Positions 51,148 through 60,483 of a DNA stretch of 64,000 bases are shown here, in pieces; positions within the stretch are counted from its first letter, which is position 1; every line of letters starts with the position of its first letter. The notes under the pieces are model-generated. The model was not told where the DNA came from, searched no databases, and saw nothing but the letters and a program-made list of their open reading frames with translations. Origin of the DNA: Jilunia laotingensis (GTDB lineage Bacteria; Bacteroidota; Bacteroidia; Bacteroidales; Bacteroidaceae); the NCBI RefSeq assembly GCF_014385165.1, contig NZ_JACRTF010000001.1:1922001-1986000 (forward strand), given 5' to 3'. The position numbers and the translations under genes were made by a program.

Positions 51148-51181
51148 GGAGGCTCCTTTCAAACAGGAGCCTCTTTTTTTG
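51148..51181 (+). terminator. Rho-independent terminator after the PorT-like gene
   Basis: GAGGCTCCT (51149-51157) and AGGAGCCTC (51165-51173) form a perfect 9-bp stem followed by seven T. The T-run merges with the priA promoter. Confidence 0.9.
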
Positions 51182-51189
51182 TATCTTTG
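51182..51189 (+). promoter_or_regulatory. priA promoter -7 box, implying an almost leaderless mRNA
   Basis: TATCTTTG followed by TCCCC; only 8 bp separate it from the ATG at 51198. With a start of transcription ~7 bp past the box the leader would be 0-3 bases. The box begins directly after the T-tract of the previous terminator. Confidence 0.6.
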
Positions 51190-51197
51190 TCCCCGCA

Positions 51198-53654
51198 ATG
51201 AAGAAATACGTTGATGTCATATTGCCTTTACCGCTTCCCCGCAGCTTTACCTATTCTCTTCCGGAGGATGGAATGGAAGACATTCAGCCGGGATGTCGCG
51301 TTGTGGTTCCTTTCGGGCGGAAGAAATATTATACGGCTATTGTATGTAATGTGCATTATTGCCCTCCTGAAGGATATGAGGTTAAAGAGATAACGACCGT
51401 ACTCGATACTTCTCCTGTTCTGCTTCCTTTCCAATTTAAGTTTTGGGAATGGCTGGCAGATTATTACCTGTGTACACAAGGTGATGTTTATAAAGCAGCT
51501 TTACCATCGGGGTTGAAGTTGGAAAGTGAAACAATTGTTGAATATAATCCCGATTATGAAGCAGAGGGGAGCTTGCCTGAGAAAGAACAGAAAATACTCG
51601 ATCTGCTTTCACAGGAACCGGAGCAAAGCGTTACGCGGTTGGAGAAGGAGAGTGGCATAAAGAATATTCTGACTGTCATTAAATCCTTGCTCGATAAAGA
51701 GGCTCTTTTTATAAAGGAAGAGTTGCGTCGTACGTATAAACCTAAGACTGAGGCTCGTGTCCGTTTGGTGGGTGTGGCCGATGAAAGGCAACTCCATATC
51801 TTGTTTGATATTCTTTCCCGCGCCCCGAAGCAGCTTTCTCTCTTGATGATGTATGTCGAGTTGTCCGGTGTGTTGGGTAAGTCTCCGATAAGGGAAGTTT
51901 CCAAAAAGGAATTGTTGCAGCGTGCCGGTGTCTCCCCCGCTGTATTAAGCGGGCTGGTAGATAAGAAGATATTCGAGATCTACTTTCAGGAAATCGGGCG
52001 TCTGAATAAAGTAGTTCATGAAACCGTAGCTCTCAATCCTTTGAATGAACATCAACTTCGTGCTTTTACTGAAATCAACAACATTTTTCAGAATAAGAAT
52101 GTCTGTTTGTTGCATGGCGTCACTTCCAGTGGTAAAACGGAAATCTACATTCATCTTATAGACGAGATGTTGCGGCAGGGGAAGCAAGTGCTTTATCTGC
52201 TTCCGGAGATAGCACTCACCATGCAGATCACTGAAAGGTTGAAGCGTGTGTTCGGTTCACGCCTCGGTATCTATCATTCCAAGTTTCCGGATGCCGAACG
52301 GGTTGAAATCTGGCAGAAGCAGTTAAGCAGTCAAGGATATGATATAATCCTGGGAGTCCGTTCGTCCGTATTTCTTCCGTTCCGTAATCTTGGGTTGGTG
52401 ATAGTGGATGAAGAACATGAAAATACATATAAGCAGCAAGACCCTGCTCCGCGCTATCACGCGCGTAATGCATCCATTGTTTTGGCATCGATGTACGGTG
52501 CGAAAGTACTCTTGGGTACTGCTACCCCTTCGGTTGAAACTTGGTACAATGCTACTACAGGTAAATATGGGCTTGTAGAACTGAAAGAACGCTACAAAGA
52601 GATTCGGTTGCCCGAAATTATCCCTGTCGATATAAAGGAACTGCACCGTAAGAAACGGATGTCCGGACAGTTCTCCCCACTGCTTTTGCAATATATCCGG
52701 GAAGCGTTGGAGCAGAAAGAACAAGTCATTCTGTTCCAGAACCGCCGGGGCTTTGCACCGATGATTGAATGCCGTACCTGCGGGTGGGTGCCGAAATGTA
52801 AGAATTGTGATGTCAGCCTGACCTATCATAAAGGCATCAATCAACTGACCTGCCATTATTGTGGCTATACCTATCAGTTGCCCCGTTCCTGTCCGGCATG
52901 TGAGGGCGTTGAACTGATAAACCGGGGATTCGGTACCGAAAAGATAGAAGACGATATAAAGGTTGTTTTCCCGGAGGCTTCGGTGGCCCGCATGGATCTG
53001 GATACTACCCGTACCCGGTCGGCTTATGAGAAGATCATTGCCGATTTCGAACAAGGCAAGACGGATATCTTGATCGGAACACAGATGGTGTCCAAGGGAT
53101 TGGACTTTGATCATGTGAGTGTGGTAGGCATCCTCAATGCCGACACGATGCTGAATTATCCGGACTTCCGTTCGTACGAACGTGCTTTCCAGTTGATGGC
53201 ACAGGTAGCCGGGCGTGCCGGACGGAAAAACAAGCAGGGGCGTGTTGTCTTGCAGACAAAGAGTATAGATCATCCCATTATTGTACAAGTGATGAACAAT
53301 GATTATGAGCAGATGGTCGATGGTCAGCTTGCCGAGCGGCAGATGTTCCGCTATCCGCCTTATTACCGTTTGGTGTATGTCTATCTGAAGCATAAAAATG
53401 AGGCTACGCTGGAACAGATGGCGGACGTGATGGCGGGCAAGCTGCGTTCCGTGTTTGGTTCCCGCGTACTGGGCCCGGACAAACCGCCTGTCGGTCGCAT
53501 TCAGACTCTGTTTATAAAAAAGATAGTTTTGAAGATCGAGTATAATGCTCCGATGAGTCGTGCCCGTGAATTGCTGCTACAGGTTCAGCGGGAGATGATT
53601 GAAGACGAAAGATTTAAATCGCTGATTGTGTATTATGATGTCGATCCGATGTAA
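51198..53654 (+). CDS. priA: Primosomal replication-restart helicase PriA
   Basis: 818 residues. PriA recognises stalled forks and reloads the replicative helicase. The N-terminal fork-binding domain starts MKKYVDVILPLPLPRSFTYSLP; the helicase core has Walker A GVTSSGKT (307-314), DEEH (404-407) and motif VI-like QVAGRAGR. Eight zinc-binding Cys are present at ~525, 528, 534, 537, 552, 555, 565 and 568 (CRTC, CKNC, CHYC, CPAC). Length exceeds the Escherichia coli protein by ~85 residues, largely from a winged-helix-like insert (~120-260), common in Bacteroidota. The start matches the family and lies only 8 bp from the promoter box. DUF4091/GH123 gene follows after 25 bp. Confidence 0.95.
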   Translation: MKKYVDVILPLPLPRSFTYSLPEDGMEDIQPGCRVVVPFGRKKYYTAIVCNVHYCPPEGYEVKEITTVLDTSPVLLPFQFKFWEWLADYYLCTQGDVYKAALPSGLKLESETIVEYNPDYEAEGSLPEKEQKILDLLSQEPEQSVTRLEKESGIKNILTVIKSLLDKEALFIKEELRRTYKPKTEARVRLVGVADERQLHILFDILSRAPKQLSLLMMYVELSGVLGKSPIREVSKKELLQRAGVSPAVLSGLVDKKIFEIYFQEIGRLNKVVHETVALNPLNEHQLRAFTEINNIFQNKNVCLLHGVTSSGKTEIYIHLIDEMLRQGKQVLYLLPEIALTMQITERLKRVFGSRLGIYHSKFPDAERVEIWQKQLSSQGYDIILGVRSSVFLPFRNLGLVIVDEEHENTYKQQDPAPRYHARNASIVLASMYGAKVLLGTATPSVETWYNATTGKYGLVELKERYKEIRLPEIIPVDIKELHRKKRMSGQFSPLLLQYIREALEQKEQVILFQNRRGFAPMIECRTCGWVPKCKNCDVSLTYHKGINQLTCHYCGYTYQLPRSCPACEGVELINRGFGTEKIEDDIKVVFPEASVARMDLDTTRTRSAYEKIIADFEQGKTDILIGTQMVSKGLDFDHVSVVGILNADTMLNYPDFRSYERAFQLMAQVAGRAGRKNKQGRVVLQTKSIDHPIIVQVMNNDYEQMVDGQLAERQMFRYPPYYRLVYVYLKHKNEATLEQMADVMAGKLRSVFGSRVLGPDKPPVGRIQTLFIKKIVLKIEYNAPMSRARELLLQVQREMIEDERFKSLIVYYDVDPM

Positions 53655-53679
53655 TTTTTATCCTTAATAATTTAAAACC

Positions 53680-55479
53680 ATGAAACGTTTCATTTCTTAT
53701 TTCTTTTTAAATCTGTTGATTGGAATTTCGCTTTTTGCCCAACAAGGAGTCACACAATGTGGAACTCCGACCGGACAAACTCCGTTCCCACTTCAATCCT
53801 ATATCGAACTTGCCGATCCTGCATCCCCCTCTGCCAAGGACTGGGCTAGCGTCAAAGGCGTGCAGGTGTCTTGGGGAAGCACTGATGTGCGTTATCCCAA
53901 ACATGCAGTACCTGCTGTGAAAGAACAAAAAACGCTCCGTCTGAAGGCTTGGCGCGGTGAAAGGGTAAATGCACAGGCATTGGTATGGACGACTGAACCT
54001 GTGGAAAATCTCAGTTGCGAACTCACGAATCTCAAAGATGCCAAAGGCAATCTGTTACCGGATCATGTCTGGGACAGCCGTTTTGTACGTTATGTAATGA
54101 CGGACGAATTGAACAAAGATGGGAAAGGGGCTTGCGGGTACCGTCCCGATCATTCTCTGTTTGATTCCTTGCTGGTAGCCGATCCGATAGATCATTTGCT
54201 CAAAGATATAACTGTACCGGAGAATACGGTGCAGCCCGTATGGATACAATGCCGTATTCCTCAGGCGACTGTTCCCGGAGTATACAAAGGAGAAGTATTG
54301 TTAAAAGAAGGCACCCGGTTGCTCGGCAAACTGAATTTGGAAATTCGGGTATCCGACCGTGTATTGCCCGAACCTTCCGATTGGAACTATCACCTCGATC
54401 TCTGGCAGAATCCTTTTGCCGTAGCACGTTATTATCAAGTTCCCGTCTGGAGTGATGCGCATCTCGAAGCTATGCGCCCATTGATGAAGATGCTTGCCGA
54501 TGCCGGACAGAAAGTGATCACCGCAAGCATCATGCATAAACCTTGGAACGGTCAGACCGAAGATTACTTTGAGACGATGGTCACTTGGCTGAAGAAGGCC
54601 GATGGCTCCTGGAGTTTTGATTATACGGTGTTCGACCGTTGGATTGAATTTATGATGACGCAGGGCATCGACCGAGAGATTAATTGTTATTCAATGATCC
54701 CGTGGGAACTATCCTTCCAATATTTCGATCAGGCTACAAATTCATTGAAGTCACTGCGGACAGCCCCCGGTGAGAAAGAATATGAAGAGATGTGGGTGGC
54801 TATGTTAACCTCTTTTTCTTCCCATTTGCGTGAGAAAGGTTGGTTCGATATCTGTACGATTGCCATGGACGAACGCCCGATGGATGTCATGCAAAAAACA
54901 CTGGAAGTGATTCGGAAAGCCGATCCTGAGTTTAAAGTTTCTCTTGCAGGGAATTATCATGATGCTATCGAAAAAGACATGTACGATTACTGCATTTGCA
55001 TCGGTCAGGAATTTCCCGAAGAAGTACGGGTGCGTCGTGCTTCGGAAGGCAAGCGGACCACCTATTATACTTCCTGTGCCGAGGCATATCCGAATACGTT
55101 TACCTTTTCTGACCCTGCGGAAGCAGCATGGATGAGTTTTTATTCCGCAAAGAAGCATTTGGACGGGTATTTGCGTTGGGCATATAATAGCTGGCCCCTG
55201 GAACCTTTGCTCGATTCCCGTTTCCGTACATGGGCAGGAGGCGATACATACCTGGTTTATCCCGGTGCCCGGAGTTCCATCCGGTTTGAGAAATTGATTG
55301 AAGGCATTCAGGCGCATGAAAAGATTACGCTGTTACGTAGAGAGTTCCAGCAGAACGGCAATAAATCAGGGTTGAAGAAATTAGAAAAGATGTTGTCGGC
55401 CTTCCGTTTGGATGATTTTCCGGAAGTACCTGCTGCTGGAACGGTTCAAAAGGCAAATGCGTTGTTGAATTCATTCTGA
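53680..55479 (+). CDS. GH123-like glycoside hydrolase (DUF4091), secreted
   Basis: 599 residues. Signal peptide ends near SLFAQQ. An N-terminal beta-sandwich (~50-225: SYIELADPASPSAKDWASVKGVQVSWGSTDVRYPKH, LRLKAWRGERVNAQALVW) is followed by a TIM barrel (FAVARYYQVPVWSDAHLEAMRPLMKMLADAGQK). The adjacent Asp-Glu pair at ~397-398 in CTIAMDERPMDVM is the pattern of GH123, in which Glu is the acid and Asp aids the substrate N-acetyl group. GH123 enzymes release N-acetylgalactosamine from glycosphingolipid-type glycans. No SusCD or other glycan genes adjoin; it sits between priA and a phosphatase gene. The family call is good, the substrate inferred. Confidence 0.78.
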   Translation: MKRFISYFFLNLLIGISLFAQQGVTQCGTPTGQTPFPLQSYIELADPASPSAKDWASVKGVQVSWGSTDVRYPKHAVPAVKEQKTLRLKAWRGERVNAQALVWTTEPVENLSCELTNLKDAKGNLLPDHVWDSRFVRYVMTDELNKDGKGACGYRPDHSLFDSLLVADPIDHLLKDITVPENTVQPVWIQCRIPQATVPGVYKGEVLLKEGTRLLGKLNLEIRVSDRVLPEPSDWNYHLDLWQNPFAVARYYQVPVWSDAHLEAMRPLMKMLADAGQKVITASIMHKPWNGQTEDYFETMVTWLKKADGSWSFDYTVFDRWIEFMMTQGIDREINCYSMIPWELSFQYFDQATNSLKSLRTAPGEKEYEEMWVAMLTSFSSHLREKGWFDICTIAMDERPMDVMQKTLEVIRKADPEFKVSLAGNYHDAIEKDMYDYCICIGQEFPEEVRVRRASEGKRTTYYTSCAEAYPNTFTFSDPAEAAWMSFYSAKKHLDGYLRWAYNSWPLEPLLDSRFRTWAGGDTYLVYPGARSSIRFEKLIEGIQAHEKITLLRREFQQNGNKSGLKKLEKMLSAFRLDDFPEVPAAGTVQKANALLNSF

Positions 55480-55551
55480 TTGAGTGGGTTGTAAAATTCC
55501 CCAAGCGTTCATTCGCTCTCTTGTTCGGAATAAAATTAAATGAATTTGAAT

Positions 55552-56013
55552 ATGAAGAAAATATTATTTGTTTGCCTCGGTAATATATGCCGTTCTTCCA
55601 CGGCGGAGGGTGTAATGCTGCATCTTCTCAAAGAAGCCGGGCGTGAAAAGGAGTTCGTGATCGATTCTGCCGGTATTCTTTCTTATCATCAGGGAGAACT
55701 ACCGGACAGCCGGATGCGTGCGCACGCCATCCGGCGCGGATATGACCTGGTGCATCGCTCCCGGCCCGTACGAACGGAAGATTTTTATAATTTCGATTTA
55801 ATCATCGGCATGGACGACCGGAACATCGATGATCTCAATGAACGTGCCCCCGGTCCGGAAGAACAGAAGAAAATCCACCGCATGACGGACTACTGTACCC
55901 GTATTCCCGCTGATCATGTTCCTGATCCCTATTATGGGGGAGCCGAGGGCTTTGAATATGTACTCGATGTACTTGAAGATGCGTGTGCAGGATTGCTGAA
56001 AGAGCTTTCCTGA
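55552..56013 (+). CDS. Low-molecular-weight protein-tyrosine phosphatase
   Basis: 153 residues from the ATG at 55552, which gives the standard family start MKKILFVCLGNICRSSTAEGV; four codons upstream are open to 55540. The C-x5-R active-site loop is Cys 8 to Arg 14, and the general acid Asp is in DHVPDPYYGG. Cytoplasmic phosphatase acting on phosphotyrosine or small phosphate esters; in many bacteria it opposes a BY-kinase that controls capsule export, but no such kinase is nearby. It ends 12 bp before the stop of the convergent membrane protein gene. Confidence 0.94.
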   Translation: MKKILFVCLGNICRSSTAEGVMLHLLKEAGREKEFVIDSAGILSYHQGELPDSRMRAHAIRRGYDLVHRSRPVRTEDFYNFDLIIGMDDRNIDDLNERAPGPEEQKKIHRMTDYCTRIPADHVPDPYYGGAEGFEYVLDVLEDACAGLLKELS

Positions 56014-56025
56014 TCCAAGCACCTT

Positions 56026-56802
56026 TTAGTGTTTGTGGTAATAATCGTTATAATACCGGCTGTCGTTGTCTACTTTGCAAGTAGCATCTATGCCGGCTTC
56101 TTTCAGGTATTTCGTGATCTCTTTCATTTTTGTACGGGGCACTCTTCCGATGTAGTACAGGTGATAATCGAAATTTTTATCCAGTACTTCCATATTATAA
56201 GTGAAGTTCTTTTCCCTTGCATAGTCGAAATTTACTTTTCTCAGGTCGGAGTATAAGTAGCGCACTGTGCGTCCAAGGCTGTGAACCGTAATGCTTTCAT
56301 TGTCCAGCGTCAGGTAGCCGAACCGGGTAAGCAAGGCATAGAGCATGAATAAACTTATACTGATGGAAAGGATACCCAGCAGGATGCCCCACAGCAGACC
56401 GGATGCAATGGCGTTGACTCCCATGATGGCAAATACCAGAAACAGAGAGACAAAATAGAGCATATACAGGGAAGCCCGGCAGTACTTCTTTTGGGGTATT
56501 GTGATTCCGGCTTCTCTTTCTCTCGGTTTGTAATTGTCAAAAGGTATGCCCCTGGCAAGCAAGTAGTGGATCACTGCCGATGGATGTTTGCACGGACGGA
56601 GGTAAATTGCCTTTTCCCGGTCCTCTTTCAGATGGAGCGTCAGTACACCGGCACCGTATTTTTCTTTCGGAACCTGGTTGCCTTTATGCGGTTTCGGATA
56701 GTAACGCTTCATAAAACTAAAACGTTCAATGTCATGGAGCCGTATGCCGTTGCTTTGCAACAGTCGCTCGGCCTGTTTTTGTTCCTGATCTGTTTCTTTC
56801 AT
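56026..56802 (-). CDS. Two-helix membrane protein coupled to the 7TM-HD gene
   Basis: 258 residues from the ATG at 56802. This start forms an ATGA overlap with the stop of the upstream 7TM-HD gene (56799-56801), strong evidence for translational coupling and against the longer frame to 56904. The N-terminal ~100 residues are soluble and basic (LQSNGIRLHDIERFSFMKRYYPKPHKGNQVPKEKYGAG). Two close membrane helices follow (ASLYMLYFVSLFLVFAIMGVNAIASG and GILLGILSISISLFMLYALL), then a cytoplasmic PH-like segment (YLTLDNESITVHSLGRTVRYLYSDLRKVNFDYARE) and a His/Tyr-rich end. I do not recognise a family. Its coupling suggests a role with c-di-AMP turnover. Confidence 0.75.
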   Translation of the reverse strand: MKETDQEQKQAERLLQSNGIRLHDIERFSFMKRYYPKPHKGNQVPKEKYGAGVLTLHLKEDREKAIYLRPCKHPSAVIHYLLARGIPFDNYKPREREAGITIPQKKYCRASLYMLYFVSLFLVFAIMGVNAIASGLLWGILLGILSISISLFMLYALLTRFGYLTLDNESITVHSLGRTVRYLYSDLRKVNFDYAREKNFTYNMEVLDKNFDYHLYYIGRVPRTKMKEITKYLKEAGIDATCKVDNDSRYYNDYYHKH

Positions 56803-58859
56803 TTCTTTAATTCCGGATAGCTGATACGTGTATGATACATGATTTTCAATTTCTCTTTGAACACAGCCTTTACGGTGGCAATGTCCTTGAAGGTGATCGG
56901 GCACTCTTTGAAATACCCGTCTTCCATTTGCGAATCGATTATTTTATCCACCAGATTGCTGATACTCTCCTCCGTATATTCGGGGAGGCTTCGTGAAGCG
57001 GCTTCTACGGCATCCGCCATCATCAGGATAGCCGTCTCCTTCGAGAAGGGATTCGGTCCGGGATAAGTAAATTCCTCTTCATTCGGTTCTTCGCCCGGAT
57101 GTTCGTTTTTCCAGGAAATGTAGAAGAACTTGGTTTTTCCCCGTCCGTGATGGGTGGTGATAAAGTCTTTGATCACTTTGGGCAGATTATGTTTCTCGGC
57201 CAGCTTCAGTCCGTCCGTCACATGATCGATGACCACCTGCGCACTTTGTTCGTAATTCAGGTTCTTATGCGGATTGACGCCACCGGACTGATTTTCGGTG
57301 AAGAATGCCGGGTTTTCCATCTTTCCGATATCATGGTAGAGCGCACCGGTACGTACAAGCTGGCTCTTTGCACCGATACGTATCGCTGCTTCAGCTGCCA
57401 GATTGGCCACCTGCATGGAGTGCTGGAAGGTTCCCGGAACGGTTTCCGACATCCGGCGCAGCAGGTCGTTGTTGATGTTCGACAGTTCCACCAGCGTCAC
57501 GTTGGAAGTGAATCCGAAAGTCTTTTCCAGCAAGAATAGCAAGGGGTAAGTGAATAGCAACAGGATACCGTTAATGACGAAGTAGGTGTACATCCGTACA
57601 TTCAGCTTCGACAAATCGTTTTCCGTGATAAGCTCAAAAGCAAAATAGACTGCCGCATAGGTCAGTATCACGAGGATTGCCGTCTTGAACAGTTGCGACC
57701 GTTGGGAAAGTTCGCGCAAGCTGAAGATCGCCACCAAGCCTGCTGCCAGTTGGGTAAGTATGAACTCATGTGGAAAGCGCAGGGTGATGGAACAGATCAA
57801 TATGGTGATGACAAGCGTCAGGAATGCCGTGCGCGAGTCGAGGAAGACCCGTATGATGATGGGAAGCATCGCATAGGGCAGGATGTATACGTTGAACAGA
57901 CTGTGCTTCATCATCAATGCCGTGACGACACTGTAGAACACAATCAGTATGAAAAGCAACGACAGACTCCCTTTGCGTTCATAATAGTCTTTCCGGAAGA
58001 GGTCGAGGTAGAGCATGAAGCAAAGAATAAAGATGGAGACAAACAAGATCTGTCCCCCCAGCATCAACCGTTCTTTCCCCAGGGAGTCGCTTCGCTTGAT
58101 AGACTCTTTCCGCAATGATTCCAGTATCCGGTACGTCTCAGCGCTGACGATCTCTCCGCGGTCGATGATCTTCTGCCCGCTCACAACCGCACCGTTCGAC
58201 CAGGAATAATTATTCAGGATGTCTTCCTTGGCAGCTTGCGTGCGAGCCTCGTCATAAGTCAGGTTGGGCGATATGTATTCGTTGAGTGCGCATTGGCGCA
58301 ATACATCCCGGTCAAAGTGGACGGTATCTCCTGACAGCAATTGTTCATACGCCTCTTTTACGGTGAAGATGTCTGATATCGGTTGTGATTTCGCCTCCTT
58401 ATCCGCTATCTTTTTGATGGCCTCCGTACTGTCCTTGTGCAACTTCTGGTCGTCTTCCGTCGAAATGATGCCGGCACCATAGATCTCTTTCAGTTTCCGT
58501 TCGATGTAGCGGACATAATCGGTCGAGGGCAATATGCTTCTCAGGTCACTTTGGTAATTATCTTTCAACCGGGTGAGAGCCTCCTTCTCCACCTCCTTGT
58601 TCAATTGGAAATAAGGTTGGAAGGAAGCCAGCAAACTATCTTGCTCCCGTTTGACAAGGGCATCGTCCTTATAAATCGGGAAGTCAAAGGTGGCAATGAG
58701 CTGTCCGTATTTCCAAGGCTTGTCAATATCAAACTGATAGTTGAATTTGCTGTCACGTGGCAGAAAGTATACAATAACTGTCACCGTGGCTACAAATATC
58801 AATGCTTTGAATAGCAAATCTCTGTAGGGAAAGCTGTTTTTTTTCTTGAGATGATTCAT
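56799..58859 (-). CDS. 7TM-HD family phosphodiesterase (PgpH-like), probable c-di-AMP hydrolase
   Basis: 686 residues from the ATG at 58859 (MNHLKKKNSFPYRDLLFKALIFVATV), better than the longer frame to 58898. One N-terminal helix, a large extracytoplasmic 7TMR-HDED domain (~50-270), seven membrane helices (~275-465), and a cytoplasmic HD domain with HSMQVANLAAEAAIRIGAKSQLVRTGALYHDIGKMENPAFF, HKNLNYEQSAQVVIDHV, FITTHHGRGKTKFFY and ILMMADAVEAASRSL. PgpH of Listeria, with this layout, cleaves cyclic di-AMP. It diverges from gltX. The next gene overlaps its stop by 4 bases. Confidence 0.93.
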   Translation of the reverse strand: MNHLKKKNSFPYRDLLFKALIFVATVTVIVYFLPRDSKFNYQFDIDKPWKYGQLIATFDFPIYKDDALVKREQDSLLASFQPYFQLNKEVEKEALTRLKDNYQSDLRSILPSTDYVRYIERKLKEIYGAGIISTEDDQKLHKDSTEAIKKIADKEAKSQPISDIFTVKEAYEQLLSGDTVHFDRDVLRQCALNEYISPNLTYDEARTQAAKEDILNNYSWSNGAVVSGQKIIDRGEIVSAETYRILESLRKESIKRSDSLGKERLMLGGQILFVSIFILCFMLYLDLFRKDYYERKGSLSLLFILIVFYSVVTALMMKHSLFNVYILPYAMLPIIIRVFLDSRTAFLTLVITILICSITLRFPHEFILTQLAAGLVAIFSLRELSQRSQLFKTAILVILTYAAVYFAFELITENDLSKLNVRMYTYFVINGILLLFTYPLLFLLEKTFGFTSNVTLVELSNINNDLLRRMSETVPGTFQHSMQVANLAAEAAIRIGAKSQLVRTGALYHDIGKMENPAFFTENQSGGVNPHKNLNYEQSAQVVIDHVTDGLKLAEKHNLPKVIKDFITTHHGRGKTKFFYISWKNEHPGEEPNEEEFTYPGPNPFSKETAILMMADAVEAASRSLPEYTEESISNLVDKIIDSQMEDGYFKECPITFKDIATVKAVFKEKLKIMYHTRISYPELKK

Positions 58860-58917
58860 ATCCTTTGAATTTTTTGCGAAAAGTACAAAAAAAAACAATC
58901 GTGTGGAAAAAAAAGTT

Positions 58918-58925
58918 TAATTTTG
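58918..58925 (+). promoter_or_regulatory. gltX promoter -7 box
   Basis: TAATTTTG fits TAnnTTTG, 28 bp before the ATG at 58954. Confidence 0.5.
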
Positions 58926-58953
58926 CCACGATTTACCTATACTAACCCAAATT

Positions 58954-60471
58954 ATGGCAGAAAGAAAAGTAAGAGTTCGTTTTGCTCCGAGTCCGACCGG
59001 AGCATTGCACATTGGTGGTGTGCGTACAGCTTTGTATAATTATCTATTTGCTCGTCAGCACGGGGGAGACATGATTTTCCGTATTGAAGATACGGATTCC
59101 AACCGGTTTGTGCCGAGAGCTGAAGAGTATATCCTTGAATCTTTCAAATGGCTGGGAGTGCATTTTGACGAAGGCGTTAGCTTTGGTGGCGAACACGGCC
59201 CTTACCGCCAGTCCGAAAGGCGTGAAATATACAAGAAGTATGTGAAACTGTTGCTCGATAACGATAAGGCTTATATTGCTTTCGATACTCCCGAAGAATT
59301 GGATGCCAAACGGGCGGAGATTCCCAACTTCCAATACGATGCTTCCACACGAGGCATGATGCGTAACTCGCTGACACTTCCGAAAGAAGAAGTGGATGCG
59401 CTGATCGCAGCGGGTAAACAATATGTGGTTCGTTTCAAGATAGAACCCAACGAGGATGTACATGTCAACGATCTCATCCGTGGGGAAGTGATTATCAATT
59501 CGTCTATCTTGGATGATAAAGTTCTTTATAAATCAGCGGATGAATTGCCGACCTATCACCTTGCAAACATTGTGGACGACCATTTGATGGAGGTGTCCCA
59601 TGTCATCCGTGGGGAGGAATGGTTGCCCTCGGCTCCGTTGCACGTCTTACTATACCGTGCTTTTGGCTGGGAAGATACCATGCCTGCATTTGCCCATCTC
59701 CCGTTGTTGCTAAAACCGGAAGGGAACGGCAAGCTGAGCAAGCGTGACGGTGACCGTCTCGGTTTCCCCGTATTCCCCCTCGAATGGCACGATCCGAAGA
59801 CGAACGAAGTTTCTTCCGGATACCGTGAATCGGGTTACCTGCCGGAGGCGGTAATCAATTTCCTTGCCCTGTTGGGATGGAATCCCGGTAACGATCAGGA
59901 GGTAATGTCGATGGATGAACTGATTCGACTGTTCGACCTGCACCGTTGCAGCAAGTCGGGTGCCAAGTTCGATTATAAGAAAGGAATCTGGTTCAATCAC
60001 CAGTATATCCAGTTGAAATCGAATGAAGAGATAGCCGGGCTTTTCCTGCCCATCCTTAAAGAACACGGTGTAGAGGCTCCTCTCGAAACGGTGGTGACGG
60101 TAGTCGGCATGATGAAAGACCGCGTCAGCTTCGTCCGTGAATTGTGGGATGTTTGCAGTTTCTTCTTTATCGCTCCGGTGGAGTATGATGAAAAGACGGT
60201 GAAGAAACGTTGGAAGGAAGATTCCGCCCAACATATGACCGAGCTTGCCGAAGTGATAGCAGGAATCGAAGATTTCAGCATTGAAGGACAGGAAAAGGTA
60301 GTGATGGACTGGATTGCCGAGAAAGGCTACCACACCGGGAACATCATGAATGCTTTCCGTCTGGCTTTGGTCGGTGAAGGCAAAGGCCCGCACATGTTTG
60401 ATATTTCCTGGGTATTGGGTAAAGAAGAGACATTGGCTCGCATCAAACGTGCCGTTGAAGTCTTGAAGTAA
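58954..60471 (+). CDS. gltX: Glutamyl-tRNA synthetase
   Basis: 505 residues, class I synthetase that charges tRNA-Glu (and in organisms without GlnRS also tRNA-Gln). The HIGH motif is HIGG at residues 19-22 in [19 protein letters not shown]; the KMSKS loop is [15 protein letters not shown]. The helical anticodon-binding C-terminal half carries [18 protein letters not shown]. It begins a two-gene transcript with waaA, 12 bp away. No anomalies. Confidence 0.96.
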   Translation: MAERKVRVRFAPSPTGALHIGGVRTALYNYLFARQHGGDMIFRIEDTDSNRFVPRAEEYILESFKWLGVHFDEGVSFGGEHGPYRQSERREIYKKYVKLLLDNDKAYIAFDTPEELDAKRAEIPNFQYDASTRGMMRNSLTLPKEEVDALIAAGKQYVVRFKIEPNEDVHVNDLIRGEVIINSSILDDKVLYKSADELPTYHLANIVDDHLMEVSHVIRGEEWLPSAPLHVLLYRAFGWEDTMPAFAHLPLLLKPEGNGKLSKRDGDRLGFPVFPLEWHDPKTNEVSSGYRESGYLPEAVINFLALLGWNPGNDQEVMSMDELIRLFDLHRCSKSGAKFDYKKGIWFNHQYIQLKSNEEIAGLFLPILKEHGVEAPLETVVTVVGMMKDRVSFVRELWDVCSFFFIAPVEYDEKTVKKRWKEDSAQHMTELAEVIAGIEDFSIEGQEKVVMDWIAEKGYHTGNIMNAFRLALVGEGKGPHMFDISWVLGKEETLARIKRAVEVLK

Positions 60472-60483
60472 AACAAAGACGAT

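Noticed and set aside
52323..53393. 356-codon minus-strand ORF
   Set aside because: Antisense shadow of priA, whose helicase and zinc motifs are unambiguous.
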